Positions 53,235 through 61,760 of a stretch of 64,000 nucleotides of DNA are shown piece by piece. The notes under the pieces were generated by a model that was given only the letters and a program-made list of their open reading frames with translations, ran no database searches and was not told the DNA's origin. The stretch is from Gillisella vitis (lineage in GTDB: Bacteria; Pseudomonadota; Alphaproteobacteria; Rhizobiales; Rhizobiaceae), in NCBI RefSeq assembly GCF_014204625.1, contig NZ_JACHLU010000001.1:372001-436000 (forward strand). The letters are read 5' to 3'. Position numbers and translations under genes: made by a program. The stretch's first letter is position 1, and each line of letters begins with the position of its first letter.

Positions 53235-54467
53235 ATGACCCCTTTCAAATCAATCACGACTGGATTCGACCCAAACGGCATTCCAGTTCTCCCCATTGCC
53301 ACGCTCCGCCATCATCCGCACATGGTTTATCGCCACTTTAGACGTGAGTTGCCATTCATACTGTCTGAAGCTGGCGCTTACCTGGTTCTGCGCGGAGACG
53401 ATGTTCTCCACCTTCAAGGTGATACAAAAACACGTCAGGTCGAAACAGAGTTGCTGAGTCTGAGAGGCGTCAAAGACGGGCCGATCTGGGATTTTATGAC
53501 AAACAGCATGCTGACATCGAATGGCGATACACATCAGCGGCGGCGATCGCCGATGTCGAAGACGTTTGCCTTCAAAATGATTGACGCGCTTCGTCCACAT
53601 ATCAGAAAGGCAATATCCGACATCGCGGACAACATGGCCCCGGTCTGCGGCATGGACGTGCTTGATGACTTTGCCACCGTCATTCCAGCCACGATTATTG
53701 CATCAATCCTTGGCCTTCCTCAGGCTGATGTCGGGCGATTTTCTGAGATTGTCTATCGCTTCAGCCCGGTCTTGAGCGGCTCCTGGCTGGCTCAGGACGT
53801 GCCTGAGTTACAGCAAGCGGCGGCCGATCTTCGGGCTTATGTCGGAGAGATCGTGACCAGGCCTCACATCGACAAAGCACAAGATTTCGTCAGCGAATTC
53901 ATGTCCAACGTTGAAAATGATGGATCGCTGTCTGCTGAAGAAGCAATCACCCAAATTATGACCTTGATTGTCGGGGGCAGCGACACGACCCGATCCGCCA
54001 TGGTCATTCAGCTTTCGCTGCTTCTCCAGCATCCGGATCAATGGAAAGCGATTGTCGAAAATCATGATCTGATTCCGAACGCTGTATTGGAATGCCTTCG
54101 CTACGAACCGGCCGTGGGCTCCGTGCCCCGCGTGACCACTATGGACATAGAACTGGATGGGCGTATTCTGCCAGCCAACAAAGCGTGTTCGCTGGTTACC
54201 ATGTCGGCCCTCAGAGATGAGAGGCTCTATTCGGAACCCGAACGGTTCGATATAATGCGCCAACACCTGAAATGGCATCCCGTTTTCGGTGGTGGCCCAC
54301 ATCGTTGTCTTGGAGAAGCATTGGCCAGGGCAGAGCTTGAGGAGGCCCTGATTGTTCTGGCTGAGCGTTTCCCGAATATAAAGGCGACCCAGGATTTTCC
54401 TGAGGTTACGGGCTTCTCCGGCATTCGACAGGTTGGGAACTTCCTTGTCACCCTGAATGCCCATTAA
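53235..54467 (+). CDS. Cytochrome P450
   Basis: A 410-aa soluble bacterial P450 of normal length. The I-helix is GGSDTTRSAMVIQL with the oxygen-activating acid/threonine region; ExxR is in LECLRYEPAVG; the haem loop is FGGGPHRCLGEALARAELEEAL with the cysteine thiolate. The N-terminus has no membrane anchor. No ferredoxin or ferredoxin reductase gene for electron supply is adjacent; the nearby ferredoxin-fold protein has lost its cluster ligands and cannot serve. The gene stands alone between repeat clusters, which suggests it was acquired or moved as a unit. The substrate is unknown. Confidence 0.95.
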   Translation: MTPFKSITTGFDPNGIPVLPIATLRHHPHMVYRHFRRELPFILSEAGAYLVLRGDDVLHLQGDTKTRQVETELLSLRGVKDGPIWDFMTNSMLTSNGDTHQRRRSPMSKTFAFKMIDALRPHIRKAISDIADNMAPVCGMDVLDDFATVIPATIIASILGLPQADVGRFSEIVYRFSPVLSGSWLAQDVPELQQAAADLRAYVGEIVTRPHIDKAQDFVSEFMSNVENDGSLSAEEAITQIMTLIVGGSDTTRSAMVIQLSLLLQHPDQWKAIVENHDLIPNAVLECLRYEPAVGSVPRVTTMDIELDGRILPANKACSLVTMSALRDERLYSEPERFDIMRQHLKWHPVFGGGPHRCLGEALARAELEEALIVLAERFPNIKATQDFPEVTGFSGIRQVGNFLVTLNAH

Positions 54468-54477
54468 TTTTCCTAGT

Positions 54478-54770
54478 GCATGTCGCGTTTTATTGTCCTC
54501 AATAAAACGATAACGTATATGCGACACAATAAGATCGAAAGCCTGTCGCAGTGAATCCTATTCGCCGCGACAGGCTTTAGTGCATAATTCCTTAAATCGG
54601 AATCGATGTAAGGAATTATGCAGCAGATATTAAAGAGCTACAGCGCCGTGCGCCATATATGGTGAAAGGCGCTGTAGAGTTTATCAGGGAAACGTGGAAC
54701 CCGGTTTTCCGTATACGACAATCGAAAACAAAGGAACGATGAGTCTGTCAGGTTCAGACTCATCGTATAC
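54478..54770. repeat. Repeat cluster B+C, D and A in a 416-base gap
   Basis: Unit B 54478-54523 and unit C 54538-54580, then a family D element (54581-54676; TTAAATCGGAATCGAT core and an ACAGCGC...GCGCTGT hairpin), then family A-like sequence to about 54770 (AGTTTATCAGGGAAACG and GAGTCTGTCAGGTTCAGACTC). Three families are stacked directly on each other. No gene was seen between 54468 and 54883. Confidence 0.85.
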
Positions 54771-54883
54771 GACGCTTGTTCTTTGTCGTGGGGTTGCCCC
54801 TCTGCCTTGGCGCATAGATCGAAAGGGTTGAGACTTGATCCGCATACCAATTCCGTCAGGGAACTGATTGCTGCACCAATGCC

Positions 54884-55795
54884 TCATGACACGTCATTAA
54901 AACGCATATTTTCCGGTGTTGCGACCAGTTTTGCGGCTTGCGTATTTGCATTTGAGAGAGCGTCCTGCATGGGTTTGCCGCGGGCAATTTCCGCCGCGAG
55001 AACGCCGATGAACATGTCGCCGGCACCATGCGTACTTTCGACCTTGACCTTCAAGGCTGGTAGAACGATCTCTTCTCCCTTTTGGTTTGCATAGGCAACG
55101 CCCGCCCCGCCTGCCGTGACAACAACTTCGGGAAACCGGAGCACGAGCCTCCTTGCTGCCTCCAAGGCACCTTCAAGGGTCTCGACAACGGGCACGCCCG
55201 CCAGCATTTCCGCTTCAATTGCGTTAACAACGATGATGTCGATGAACGCTTCAAGATCGGTTGAGAGGGGGCGTGCGGGTGCGGCATTGATCAGAACCCG
55301 ACCACTCGCTTGTTTGACCACCCTTGCCGCTGCAACATTGGCAGCGTCTGGTATTTCGCTTTGCAACACCAGAACCGTGGTGCGGCCCAAAAGGTCTGCG
55401 GCCGCAGCCACGTCATGATCACCCAACGTCAGATTGGTGCCGGAGACAATGACAGCGCCATAATCGCCTTGCGCATCAAAAATTGCCACGCTCATGCCCG
55501 TGGATGCGTTGCCAACAGCTGATGAGTCGCGCCGCACAAAGCGATCGTCAACGCCCCGGTGTTTGAGGGTTGCCAGCAGAAACCGCCCGAATTCATCCTC
55601 GGCAACAGCCCCGATCATAAAGGTCGCTACTCCCGCTAAAGCCGATGAAACCGCCTGATTGCCGCCCTTTCCACCGAATTTGGGGTGCCAGGACGTGCCT
55701 GTTACCGTTTCGCCCTTGCGCGGCCGGTCTGGGCCGAAGACCGCTATATCATAGTGAAGGCTGCCAAAAACGGTAACGATGGGGGAAGATGTCAT
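54884..55795 (-). CDS. PfkB-family carbohydrate kinase (ribokinase-like)
   Basis: A 303-aa sugar kinase from the ATG at 55793-55795, which overlaps the stop of the regulator gene; the longer frame is an artefact. PfkB signatures: KFGGKGGNQAVSSALAG near residue 40, and STHGAGDMFIGVLAAEIARGK near the C-terminus with the catalytic aspartate of GAGD. It phosphorylates a sugar or nucleoside using ATP. It is the last gene of the leftward sugar-transport operon. A second PfkB kinase is encoded at 61757-62695, so the two probably serve different sugars. Confidence 0.9.
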   Translation of the reverse strand: MTSSPIVTVFGSLHYDIAVFGPDRPRKGETVTGTSWHPKFGGKGGNQAVSSALAGVATFMIGAVAEDEFGRFLLATLKHRGVDDRFVRRDSSAVGNASTGMSVAIFDAQGDYGAVIVSGTNLTLGDHDVAAAADLLGRTTVLVLQSEIPDAANVAAARVVKQASGRVLINAAPARPLSTDLEAFIDIIVVNAIEAEMLAGVPVVETLEGALEAARRLVLRFPEVVVTAGGAGVAYANQKGEEIVLPALKVKVESTHGAGDMFIGVLAAEIARGKPMQDALSNANTQAAKLVATPENMRFNDVS

Positions 55796-56667
55796 GGAAG
55801 GCGATCTTTGCGTTTGGAGGTGACGGCAGACATGGTGCGGTCGAGATTGCGCTCGGCTGCCTGATAATCGCGCTGGGCGACGGCGACGAAAATAGCGTCG
55901 AGAATATTGAGCTGGGCTATGCGTGCGGCAGCATTTTCGCCCATCAAAGGCGAGCCTTGTGCGGTGGAGCACAACACCACGTCCGCAGACTGGGCAAGGG
56001 CTGACGAACCATAATTGGTCACGGCGATCGTGCGGGCACCATGTCGGCGGGCGAGTTGAAGAGCATCGATGACCGCAATGGTATTACCGGAATGGGAAAA
56101 GCCAATCGCTATGTCCGTCTCTCCCAGAAGGGCCGCAGACATCAGCATCATATGCGAGTCATCAAATACGCTGGCACGCACGCCGATTCTTAAAAATTTG
56201 TGGGCCACATCCCGCGCGATTTGTGCCGAGCCGCCGACGCCATAGAAATCCCGGTGTTTTGCCTTGTGGATCATATCAGCGGCCGTATCAAACGCCGCCA
56301 TGTCCAAAATGGCAAGCGTCTCTTCAAGGGCATGAATCGAGGTGCGAAAAACCTTCTGAACAATTTCGAGGGACGTGTCATCAACGGACAGTTCCTGATG
56401 CATTTCGGTGGTTGGCTGGCGATTATATTGACTGACCGACGAGCGGAAATCCCGAAAGCCCGAGAAGCCAAGTTTTTTGGTGATCTTCACCACCATGGCC
56501 TCAGAGACGCCCGCGTTTTCCGCGATCTGTTTCAGCGAGGTTTCCTCGCTGAAATCCCGCATACCAAACACTGTATCAACGACTTTTGCTTCGAGTGGCG
56601 TCAGCGTCGGCATCATCATTCGGATGCGCGGCCCTACCGCCTTCATGTCAAAGCTATCAGTGTTCAT
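55792..56667 (-). CDS. RpiR/MurR-family transcriptional regulator
   Basis: A 291-aa regulator. The N-terminal HTH domain (about 1-85) contains TSLKQIAENAGVSEAMVVKITKKLGFSGFRDFR. The C-terminal SIS domain (about 125-265) has DFYGVGGSAQIARDVAHKF and IAIGFSHSGNTIAVIDALQLARRHGA, the usual phosphosugar-binding loops. It overlaps both neighbours by 4 bases (permease upstream, kinase downstream), so it is co-translated with the pathway it presumably controls. A sugar phosphate made by one of the kinases is the likely effector. Confidence 0.92.
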   Translation of the reverse strand: MNTDSFDMKAVGPRIRMMMPTLTPLEAKVVDTVFGMRDFSEETSLKQIAENAGVSEAMVVKITKKLGFSGFRDFRSSVSQYNRQPTTEMHQELSVDDTSLEIVQKVFRTSIHALEETLAILDMAAFDTAADMIHKAKHRDFYGVGGSAQIARDVAHKFLRIGVRASVFDDSHMMLMSAALLGETDIAIGFSHSGNTIAVIDALQLARRHGARTIAVTNYGSSALAQSADVVLCSTAQGSPLMGENAAARIAQLNILDAIFVAVAQRDYQAAERNLDRTMSAVTSKRKDRLP

Positions 56668-57641
56668 TCCCGTCCCCTTGTCGCGCGATCAATCATCATT
56701 GCGACGAGGATTATAAGGCCAGTGGCAAGCAGTTGATAGAAGGCCTGAACATTCATCAGTGTCAAACCGTTGCGCATTGCGCCCAGAATAATGGCTCCGA
56801 GAATGGTGCCGACAATGCTGCCCTTGCCGCCCATCAGTGAAGCGCCACCAATGGCGGCTGCCGCAATCGCATCCAGCTCCCAGAGATTGCCAAGAATGGG
56901 TTCAGCAGCGCCGAGACGGCCAATCAGGATCAGCGAGGCAAGGGCTGCCAGCACGCCGGAAATCACATAGGCGGTGATCTTGGTGCGTGCGATTGGAACG
57001 CCAGCCACATAGGCGGCTTCCTCGTTGCCGCCAACCGCCATCAGGTATTCACCAATCGGCGTTTTCTTCAGCAGTATCCAGGCCACAACCGAAACACCGG
57101 CAACAATCAACACCGGGATTGGCAGACCAAACAGCGTGCCATTGAACAAAGCCCGGAACCCGGCAGGAATACCCAAAACCGGATTGCCTCCCGTGAAAAT
57201 CAGCGCAATCGCCCTGTAGGTGCTGAGTGTACCAAGCGTCACAATAAAAGGCTGCAAACCAACATAGGCAACCAGCACACCATTGATGAAGCCACAAACA
57301 GCCCCCACGCCAAGCCCCGCAAGAATCGCCAGTGGAATGGGTGTCCCTCCCAGCATCAGCGTTGCGGTCATGACGGCGGCAATGGCGGCGGTTGGCCCGA
57401 CGGAAAGATCGATACCGCCAGAAATGATCACCAGCGTCATGCCCAGAGCGAGACAGGCGTTGATACTGGATTGCTGAAGGATGTTGGTGAGATTGCGCTC
57501 TGACAGAAAACCGGGAACCAGCGCTGCAAACACCGCCATGATGACAATGAGACCGATCAGGGTTCCTGCGTCACGCAAAGAGAAAGAAAAGCGGCGAAAA
57601 GCCGGGGCTGAAGGGGCAACGGCGGGCGAAGTGGCGGTCAT
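56664..57641 (-). CDS. Ribose-type ABC transporter permease
   Basis: A 325-aa membrane protein of the RbsC family with about eight to ten hydrophobic segments. The ATG at 57639-57641 follows GAGGATT; a TTG 15 bases upstream is the alternative. Marks: NILQQSSINACLALGMTLVIISGGIDLSVG, GFINGVLVAYVGLQPFIVTLGTL and GGNEEAAYVAGVPIARTKI, the last being the cytoplasmic loop that contacts the ATPase. It lies 18 bases after the ATPase gene and overlaps the regulator gene. Confidence 0.94.
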   Translation of the reverse strand: MTATSPAVAPSAPAFRRFSFSLRDAGTLIGLIVIMAVFAALVPGFLSERNLTNILQQSSINACLALGMTLVIISGGIDLSVGPTAAIAAVMTATLMLGGTPIPLAILAGLGVGAVCGFINGVLVAYVGLQPFIVTLGTLSTYRAIALIFTGGNPVLGIPAGFRALFNGTLFGLPIPVLIVAGVSVVAWILLKKTPIGEYLMAVGGNEEAAYVAGVPIARTKITAYVISGVLAALASLILIGRLGAAEPILGNLWELDAIAAAAIGGASLMGGKGSIVGTILGAIILGAMRNGLTLMNVQAFYQLLATGLIILVAMMIDRATRGRE

Positions 57642-57659
57642 GACAAAAATCCTCAAATT

Positions 57660-59186
57660 TTACGCGGGGTTTGCGACCAGGCCGGGTTTCGCACCGGCAA
57701 TCGCTCCCGGAATGGCGTGCGCCACGATCGTGCTTTCGGTCAGTTGGTCGCCGGTGAGTTCAGCAGCAATCCGTCCTTCCCGCATCACGAGCACGCGGTC
57801 GGATAGGCGTATGACCTCTGGAAGTTCCGAAGACACAACGATAATCGCACAGCCTTCGCTGGCCAGGGTCTCGATCAACTGATAGATTTCGGCTTTCGCT
57901 CCGACATCAATGCCGCGCGTGGGTTCATCAAACAGCAAAATTTGCGATTGAGCCGCCAGCCAGCGGGCAATGATTGCCTTTTGCTGGTTGCCACCGCTGA
58001 ACAGCCGGATGGGGCGATCGAGCTGAAACGGGCGCAGATTGACCCGTTTCAACAGGTCGCTGGCGCTGGCGCGCAGCCTGCCCTTGCTGATGATGCCGCC
58101 TGTGGAAAAGCTGGGGAGCGAGGCCAACGCCATATTGAGACTGACTGGCCGCAAGGGAATGATGCCTTCCCGCTTGCGCTCTTCGGGGACCAGGCCAATG
58201 CCTGCCGCAATCGCGTCGCGCGGGTTGGCGAGGCTCACAACGTTACCGTCAATTGCAATTGCTCCCCCGCTCAGGCGATCAACACCGGCAATCAGCCGCA
58301 ACAGCTCTGTGCGCCCGGAGCCGACAAGCCCGGCAATACCCAGAACCTCACCCTTGTGCAGTGAAAAGGAAATCTCTTTGATTTTGGTGGCGGATGAAAG
58401 ATTGCGCGCTTCAAGCTTGATCTGGTCGGTGGCGAATGAATTATGCGTCTCCTGCATCAGTTCACGCCCAACCATCATGGCAATGACCTGTTTTTCGGAT
58501 GTGGTTTTCATATCCACCACACCAACAAGCTTGCCGTCTCGCATGACACTGGCCCGTTGGCAGATCCGAAAAACCTCATCCATCTTGTGTGATACATAGA
58601 TGATCGAGACGCCGCTGGCTGAGAGATTGGCAATCACCTCCGCCAATCGGTCAAACTCGCTGGGTGTCAAGCTTGATGTCGGCTCGTCCATGGCAATGAC
58701 TTTGGCCTTGTCGAGCAAGGCGCGGCCAATTTCGACAATCTGCCGCTGCGCAACTTTCAGGCTGGAGATTGGCGCTGAAACATCAATGCTGCGATCAATC
58801 ATCGACAAGGCCTCGGCTGCGCGCTTTTCCTGCTCGCTGCGCGAGACGAACAGCCCACCGATGCGGGTGAGCGAGTGGCCAAGAAACATGTTCTGGGCAA
58901 CACTCAAATGCGGCACCTGCTGAAGTTCCTGGTGGATCATGGCAATGCCAGCAAGCCGGGCGTCCTGGGGCTTACGGAAGGTCACGGCTTCGCCATCGAC
59001 AAAAACCGTGCCGGATGTTGGCCGGAAGACGCCGGAAAGAATGCGCAGAAGCGTAGACTTACCCGCACCGTTTTCACCCAGCAATCCGTGAATTTCGCCG
59101 GGCGCAACTTTGAAGCTCACATCTGTCAGCGCGTTTACGCCCGGAAAACTCTTCGAGATCGTATCGAAACCCAATCGCGGAACCAT
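57660..59186 (-). CDS. Ribose-type ABC transporter ATP-binding protein (two ATPase domains)
   Basis: A 508-aa duplicated ATPase of the RbsA/MglA family; ATG at 59184-59186 behind GGAGGAGG. First half: Walker A GLLGENGAGKSTLL, signature-like LKVAQRQIVEIGRALL, Walker B VIAMDEPTSSL. Second half: altered Walker A GIAGLVGSGRTELL, FSGGNQQKAIIARWL and LLFDEPTRGIDVGAK. The degenerate second nucleotide site is normal for this family. It powers import of a monosaccharide delivered by the binding protein encoded 63 bases upstream. Confidence 0.95.
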   Translation of the reverse strand: MVPRLGFDTISKSFPGVNALTDVSFKVAPGEIHGLLGENGAGKSTLLRILSGVFRPTSGTVFVDGEAVTFRKPQDARLAGIAMIHQELQQVPHLSVAQNMFLGHSLTRIGGLFVSRSEQEKRAAEALSMIDRSIDVSAPISSLKVAQRQIVEIGRALLDKAKVIAMDEPTSSLTPSEFDRLAEVIANLSASGVSIIYVSHKMDEVFRICQRASVMRDGKLVGVVDMKTTSEKQVIAMMVGRELMQETHNSFATDQIKLEARNLSSATKIKEISFSLHKGEVLGIAGLVGSGRTELLRLIAGVDRLSGGAIAIDGNVVSLANPRDAIAAGIGLVPEERKREGIIPLRPVSLNMALASLPSFSTGGIISKGRLRASASDLLKRVNLRPFQLDRPIRLFSGGNQQKAIIARWLAAQSQILLFDEPTRGIDVGAKAEIYQLIETLASEGCAIIVVSSELPEVIRLSDRVLVMREGRIAAELTGDQLTESTIVAHAIPGAIAGAKPGLVANPA

Positions 59187-59249
59187 CACCGCCTCCTCCT
59201 GCAAGGCCCAGAGATGCCGAACCCAAGTTCGGCATCGGCTGCACGTCTG

Positions 59250-60314
59250 TTACTTGCCAGCCTTGGCGTCTTCCATCAGCACGGCGCGAATGTTGACATC
59301 CTTGCCCTGATAGCGGCTGAGATTATCAGCCGTGATCAGCGCCTGCGGCGTGGCCACCACACGCGGAAGCTTTTGGCCAGCCACGAGACGAAGCGCGGTT
59401 TCCATGGCCACTTCGCCGGTCAAGACCGGAAAGCTATCGACAGTACCGGTCAACTCACCAGCCTTGATTGAGGCATAGGCGTCAGAAATACCGTCCGTGC
59501 CAAACACGGCAACCTTGCCTGCAAGGCCTGCGGCCTTGACGGCTTCAACCACGCCCAGCGCCATGCCGTCATTGTTGGCATAGAAACCGATCAAATCAGG
59601 GTGCTGGTTGAGAATGTTGGTGGCGGCATCATAGGAGGTCTGGCGATCCCAGTTGCCGGGAACGCTGGCAACCACCTTGAACTTGCTGTCTGCGCCAATG
59701 GTGGATTTGAAGCCGTCAGTGCGCTGCACGGCGGCATAAACACCGGCCTGACCTTCGATAATGGCGACCTTGCCGCCCTGCGGACGGTTAGCGATAAACC
59801 ATTTGGCAACACGAACACCGTTGTCGCGCTGAACGTTGCCGACATAATGTTCTGCCTGCGGAATCACCGCATCATTGACATCCACAACAGGAATCCTGGC
59901 AGCCTTTGCCTGTTCGATCACCGGCTGGAGATTGGAATCCGTCTGGGGGGATACCAGAAGGACATTATAGCCTTGCGTGATCATGCCCTCGGCAATGGTC
60001 AACTGACCAAGCTGGTCGCCTTCGCTCTGAGCTGCCTGATAGGCAACCGGCACGTTCTTCGATTTGCCAAACGCCTGATAGCCTTCGCCAAGAGACCGCC
60101 AATATTCGTTGGTCAGGGTCTTTGAGACGGCCCCGGCCTTGGTGCCCTCGGGAAGCTTTGGAAATGGACCAAGCTTCGCTTCCAGCTCAGACCAATCCAT
60201 CCGGTCCTTTTCGGTGTCGGAATTGAGCGGCGCAAGCTGCTGTGCAAAGGCAGCGCTCAACAAAAAACTGGCGGCAAGGCCAGTTGCAAGAGTCAATTTC
60301 ATCATGGACTTCAT
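59250..60314 (-). CDS. Sugar ABC transporter periplasmic-binding protein
   Basis: A 354-aa protein of the RbsB/type I periplasmic-binding fold. The ATG at 60312-60314 follows GGGAGGAACC and gives a signal peptide (MKSMMKLTLATGLAASF to SAAFA). The mature part has GAVSKTLTNEYWRSLGEGYQAF, the hinge DSNLQPVIEQAKAARIPVVDVND and GFYANNDGMALGVVEAVKAAG. The mature N-terminus has about 40 residues (DSETDWSEL-like, rich in acids) before the first fold strand, slightly longer than RbsB. It is the first gene of the ABC operon; its leader has a strong hairpin. Confidence 0.92.
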   Translation of the reverse strand: MKSMMKLTLATGLAASFLLSAAFAQQLAPLNSDTEKDRMDWSELEAKLGPFPKLPEGTKAGAVSKTLTNEYWRSLGEGYQAFGKSKNVPVAYQAAQSEGDQLGQLTIAEGMITQGYNVLLVSPQTDSNLQPVIEQAKAARIPVVDVNDAVIPQAEHYVGNVQRDNGVRVAKWFIANRPQGGKVAIIEGQAGVYAAVQRTDGFKSTIGADSKFKVVASVPGNWDRQTSYDAATNILNQHPDLIGFYANNDGMALGVVEAVKAAGLAGKVAVFGTDGISDAYASIKAGELTGTVDSFPVLTGEVAMETALRLVAGQKLPRVVATPQALITADNLSRYQGKDVNIRAVLMEDAKAGK

Positions 60315-60339
60315 CGGTTCCTCCCGGGTGGTGTCACAC

Positions 60340-60365
60340 GGCACGCCTTCGGCGTGCCTTATTTT
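60340..60365. promoter_or_regulatory. Hairpin in the leader of the sugar-binding-protein gene
   Basis: GGCACGCC-TTC-GGCGTGCC, a perfect 8-bp stem 26 bases before the ATG on the minus strand. TTATTTT follows on the plus strand only, so for the leftward operon it is a 5' leader hairpin (stability or translation control), not its terminator. Confidence 0.5.
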
Positions 60366-60467
60366 CAAAGGTTTGAAATTTCGCTGATTTTGGTGTTGCT
60401 GGTTCAGAGCATTTCCAGAAAAAGTGCCGAGCGGTTTTTCGTCCGGAAATGCGTAAAAACAAATGCT

Positions 60468-61448
60468 TTAGCCCAGCATCAGTTCCTGCACGATCGCCTG
60501 AGCAGACACCGCATCCTGGCGCTCAACAGCGCCAGACAGTCGATTGTCCTGATCGAGACGATCGACAATCCGCAACATGCGCTTCACGGTCTGGATATTG
60601 ACCTCACATTCATGCACCGGATCAAGGCCGGTCATGTCCGGGAAGGTGTCGAAGTAAATAGCGCCATCATAACCATCTTTGCGGATCTGGCGCAGAAGCT
60701 CGATGGTCTGCTGGGTATGAACCGCACCAACCATCAGCCCATCATCGCGCTTGGCATAGCCATCGTTGAGATGAACACCGAGCACACGGCTGTGACGGGC
60801 AATCAAGGCCGCCGCAAAGGCTGGCTGTTCGTCGGCATAGAGCACATGGGCAAAGTCGAGCGTGACACCGAGATTGGGCATGTCAACATCCTTGATGGCC
60901 AGCAAGGTCGTCGCCGCATCCGGCATCAGGCTGTAGGAGCGCGGCTCGTTTGGTTTGTATTCGATGCTGATCTGGCAATCCGGGTCGTGAGCGCAAACTT
61001 CACGGATTCCGTCAATTTCGTGTTGCCAGAGTGTGTGATAGTCAGCCTGAAAAGCGTAATCGAAACCATCCTGACCAAGCCAGAGCGTCATCAATCTGGC
61101 ACCGGCCGCGCGGGTGGCGTCAATGCCTGCCTTTGTGAGATCAATGGCTTCACGCCGCACCGCAGGATCGGGATTGGTAAATGCCCCGATCTTGAAAGCT
61201 GGATTGGTGTAATAACGCATGGCAAAACCATTGATTGCCAAGCCCATATCGCCAATCTGCCGTGCCAATACAGCCGGATTCTCGCCGACGTGATCGGGAT
61301 AATTCAAATCAAGATCCGTCAGACCTTCAACTTTCGCGGCGCGCTTTGCCATCTGTAGCATGGTTGGCTTACCGGAGAGATCCGGCCATTCTGCTTTTGG
61401 GCAAGAGGCAAAAGAATTCAGACGGGTTGCAAATTTCAGCTGGGTCAC
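60468..61448 (-). CDS. Xylose isomerase-like TIM-barrel sugar isomerase/epimerase
   Basis: A 326-aa protein of the AP endonuclease 2/xylose isomerase-like superfamily. Candidate metal ligands appear at strand ends: E in ISIEYKPNEPR, D and H in GVTLDFAHVLYA, H and D in GVHLNDGYAKRDDG, and an acidic residue in GAIYFDTFPD. It interconverts keto and aldo or epimeric sugars before phosphorylation. It precedes the ABC operon by about 150 bases; between lies an imperfect inverted repeat (about 60404-60471). Which sugar is used cannot be told, though L-ribulose- or erythrulose-type substrates are usual for close families. Confidence 0.82.
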   Translation of the reverse strand: MTQLKFATRLNSFASCPKAEWPDLSGKPTMLQMAKRAAKVEGLTDLDLNYPDHVGENPAVLARQIGDMGLAINGFAMRYYTNPAFKIGAFTNPDPAVRREAIDLTKAGIDATRAAGARLMTLWLGQDGFDYAFQADYHTLWQHEIDGIREVCAHDPDCQISIEYKPNEPRSYSLMPDAATTLLAIKDVDMPNLGVTLDFAHVLYADEQPAFAAALIARHSRVLGVHLNDGYAKRDDGLMVGAVHTQQTIELLRQIRKDGYDGAIYFDTFPDMTGLDPVHECEVNIQTVKRMLRIVDRLDQDNRLSGAVERQDAVSAQAIVQELMLG

Positions 61449-61551
61449 GGCTCTGGCTCACTTTCATCGCTTCACTTCATACTTCACAAATTTATTGTGA
61501 TTTGTAAAGCAAAAAAATGACATCAGCGTTTCAAGCCAGACTGCGGTTGCG

Positions 61552-61760
61552 TTAGAGTTTGTTAAGGAAAAGTGGAGCCCGGTTTTTCTGATCAGACAAA
61601 CGAAAACAAAGAATGTTACAGCATGTCGCGTTTTATTGTCCTCAATAAAACGATAACGTACATGCGAAAAAGAAAGAGCTAAAGCCTGTCGCAGCGAATC
61701 CTATTCACTGGGACAGGCTTTAGAATCTGTCTGGTTCAATCTGAACCTGACAGACTCTAG
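61552..61760. repeat. Repeat cluster A, B+C and A-like hairpin in a 308-base gap
   Basis: Family A-like start (GTTAGAGTTTGTTAAGGAAA, 61552), unit B 61621-61666, unit C 61681-61723, then TCTGTCTGGTTC/GAACCTGACAGAC hairpin (about 61726-61760) that overlaps the ribokinase stop. No gene lies in 61449-61756. Confidence 0.85.

Noticed and set aside
50466..61723. CRISPR array from the repeated B and C units
   Set aside because: The copies are kilobases apart, not regularly spaced, and no cas gene is present.
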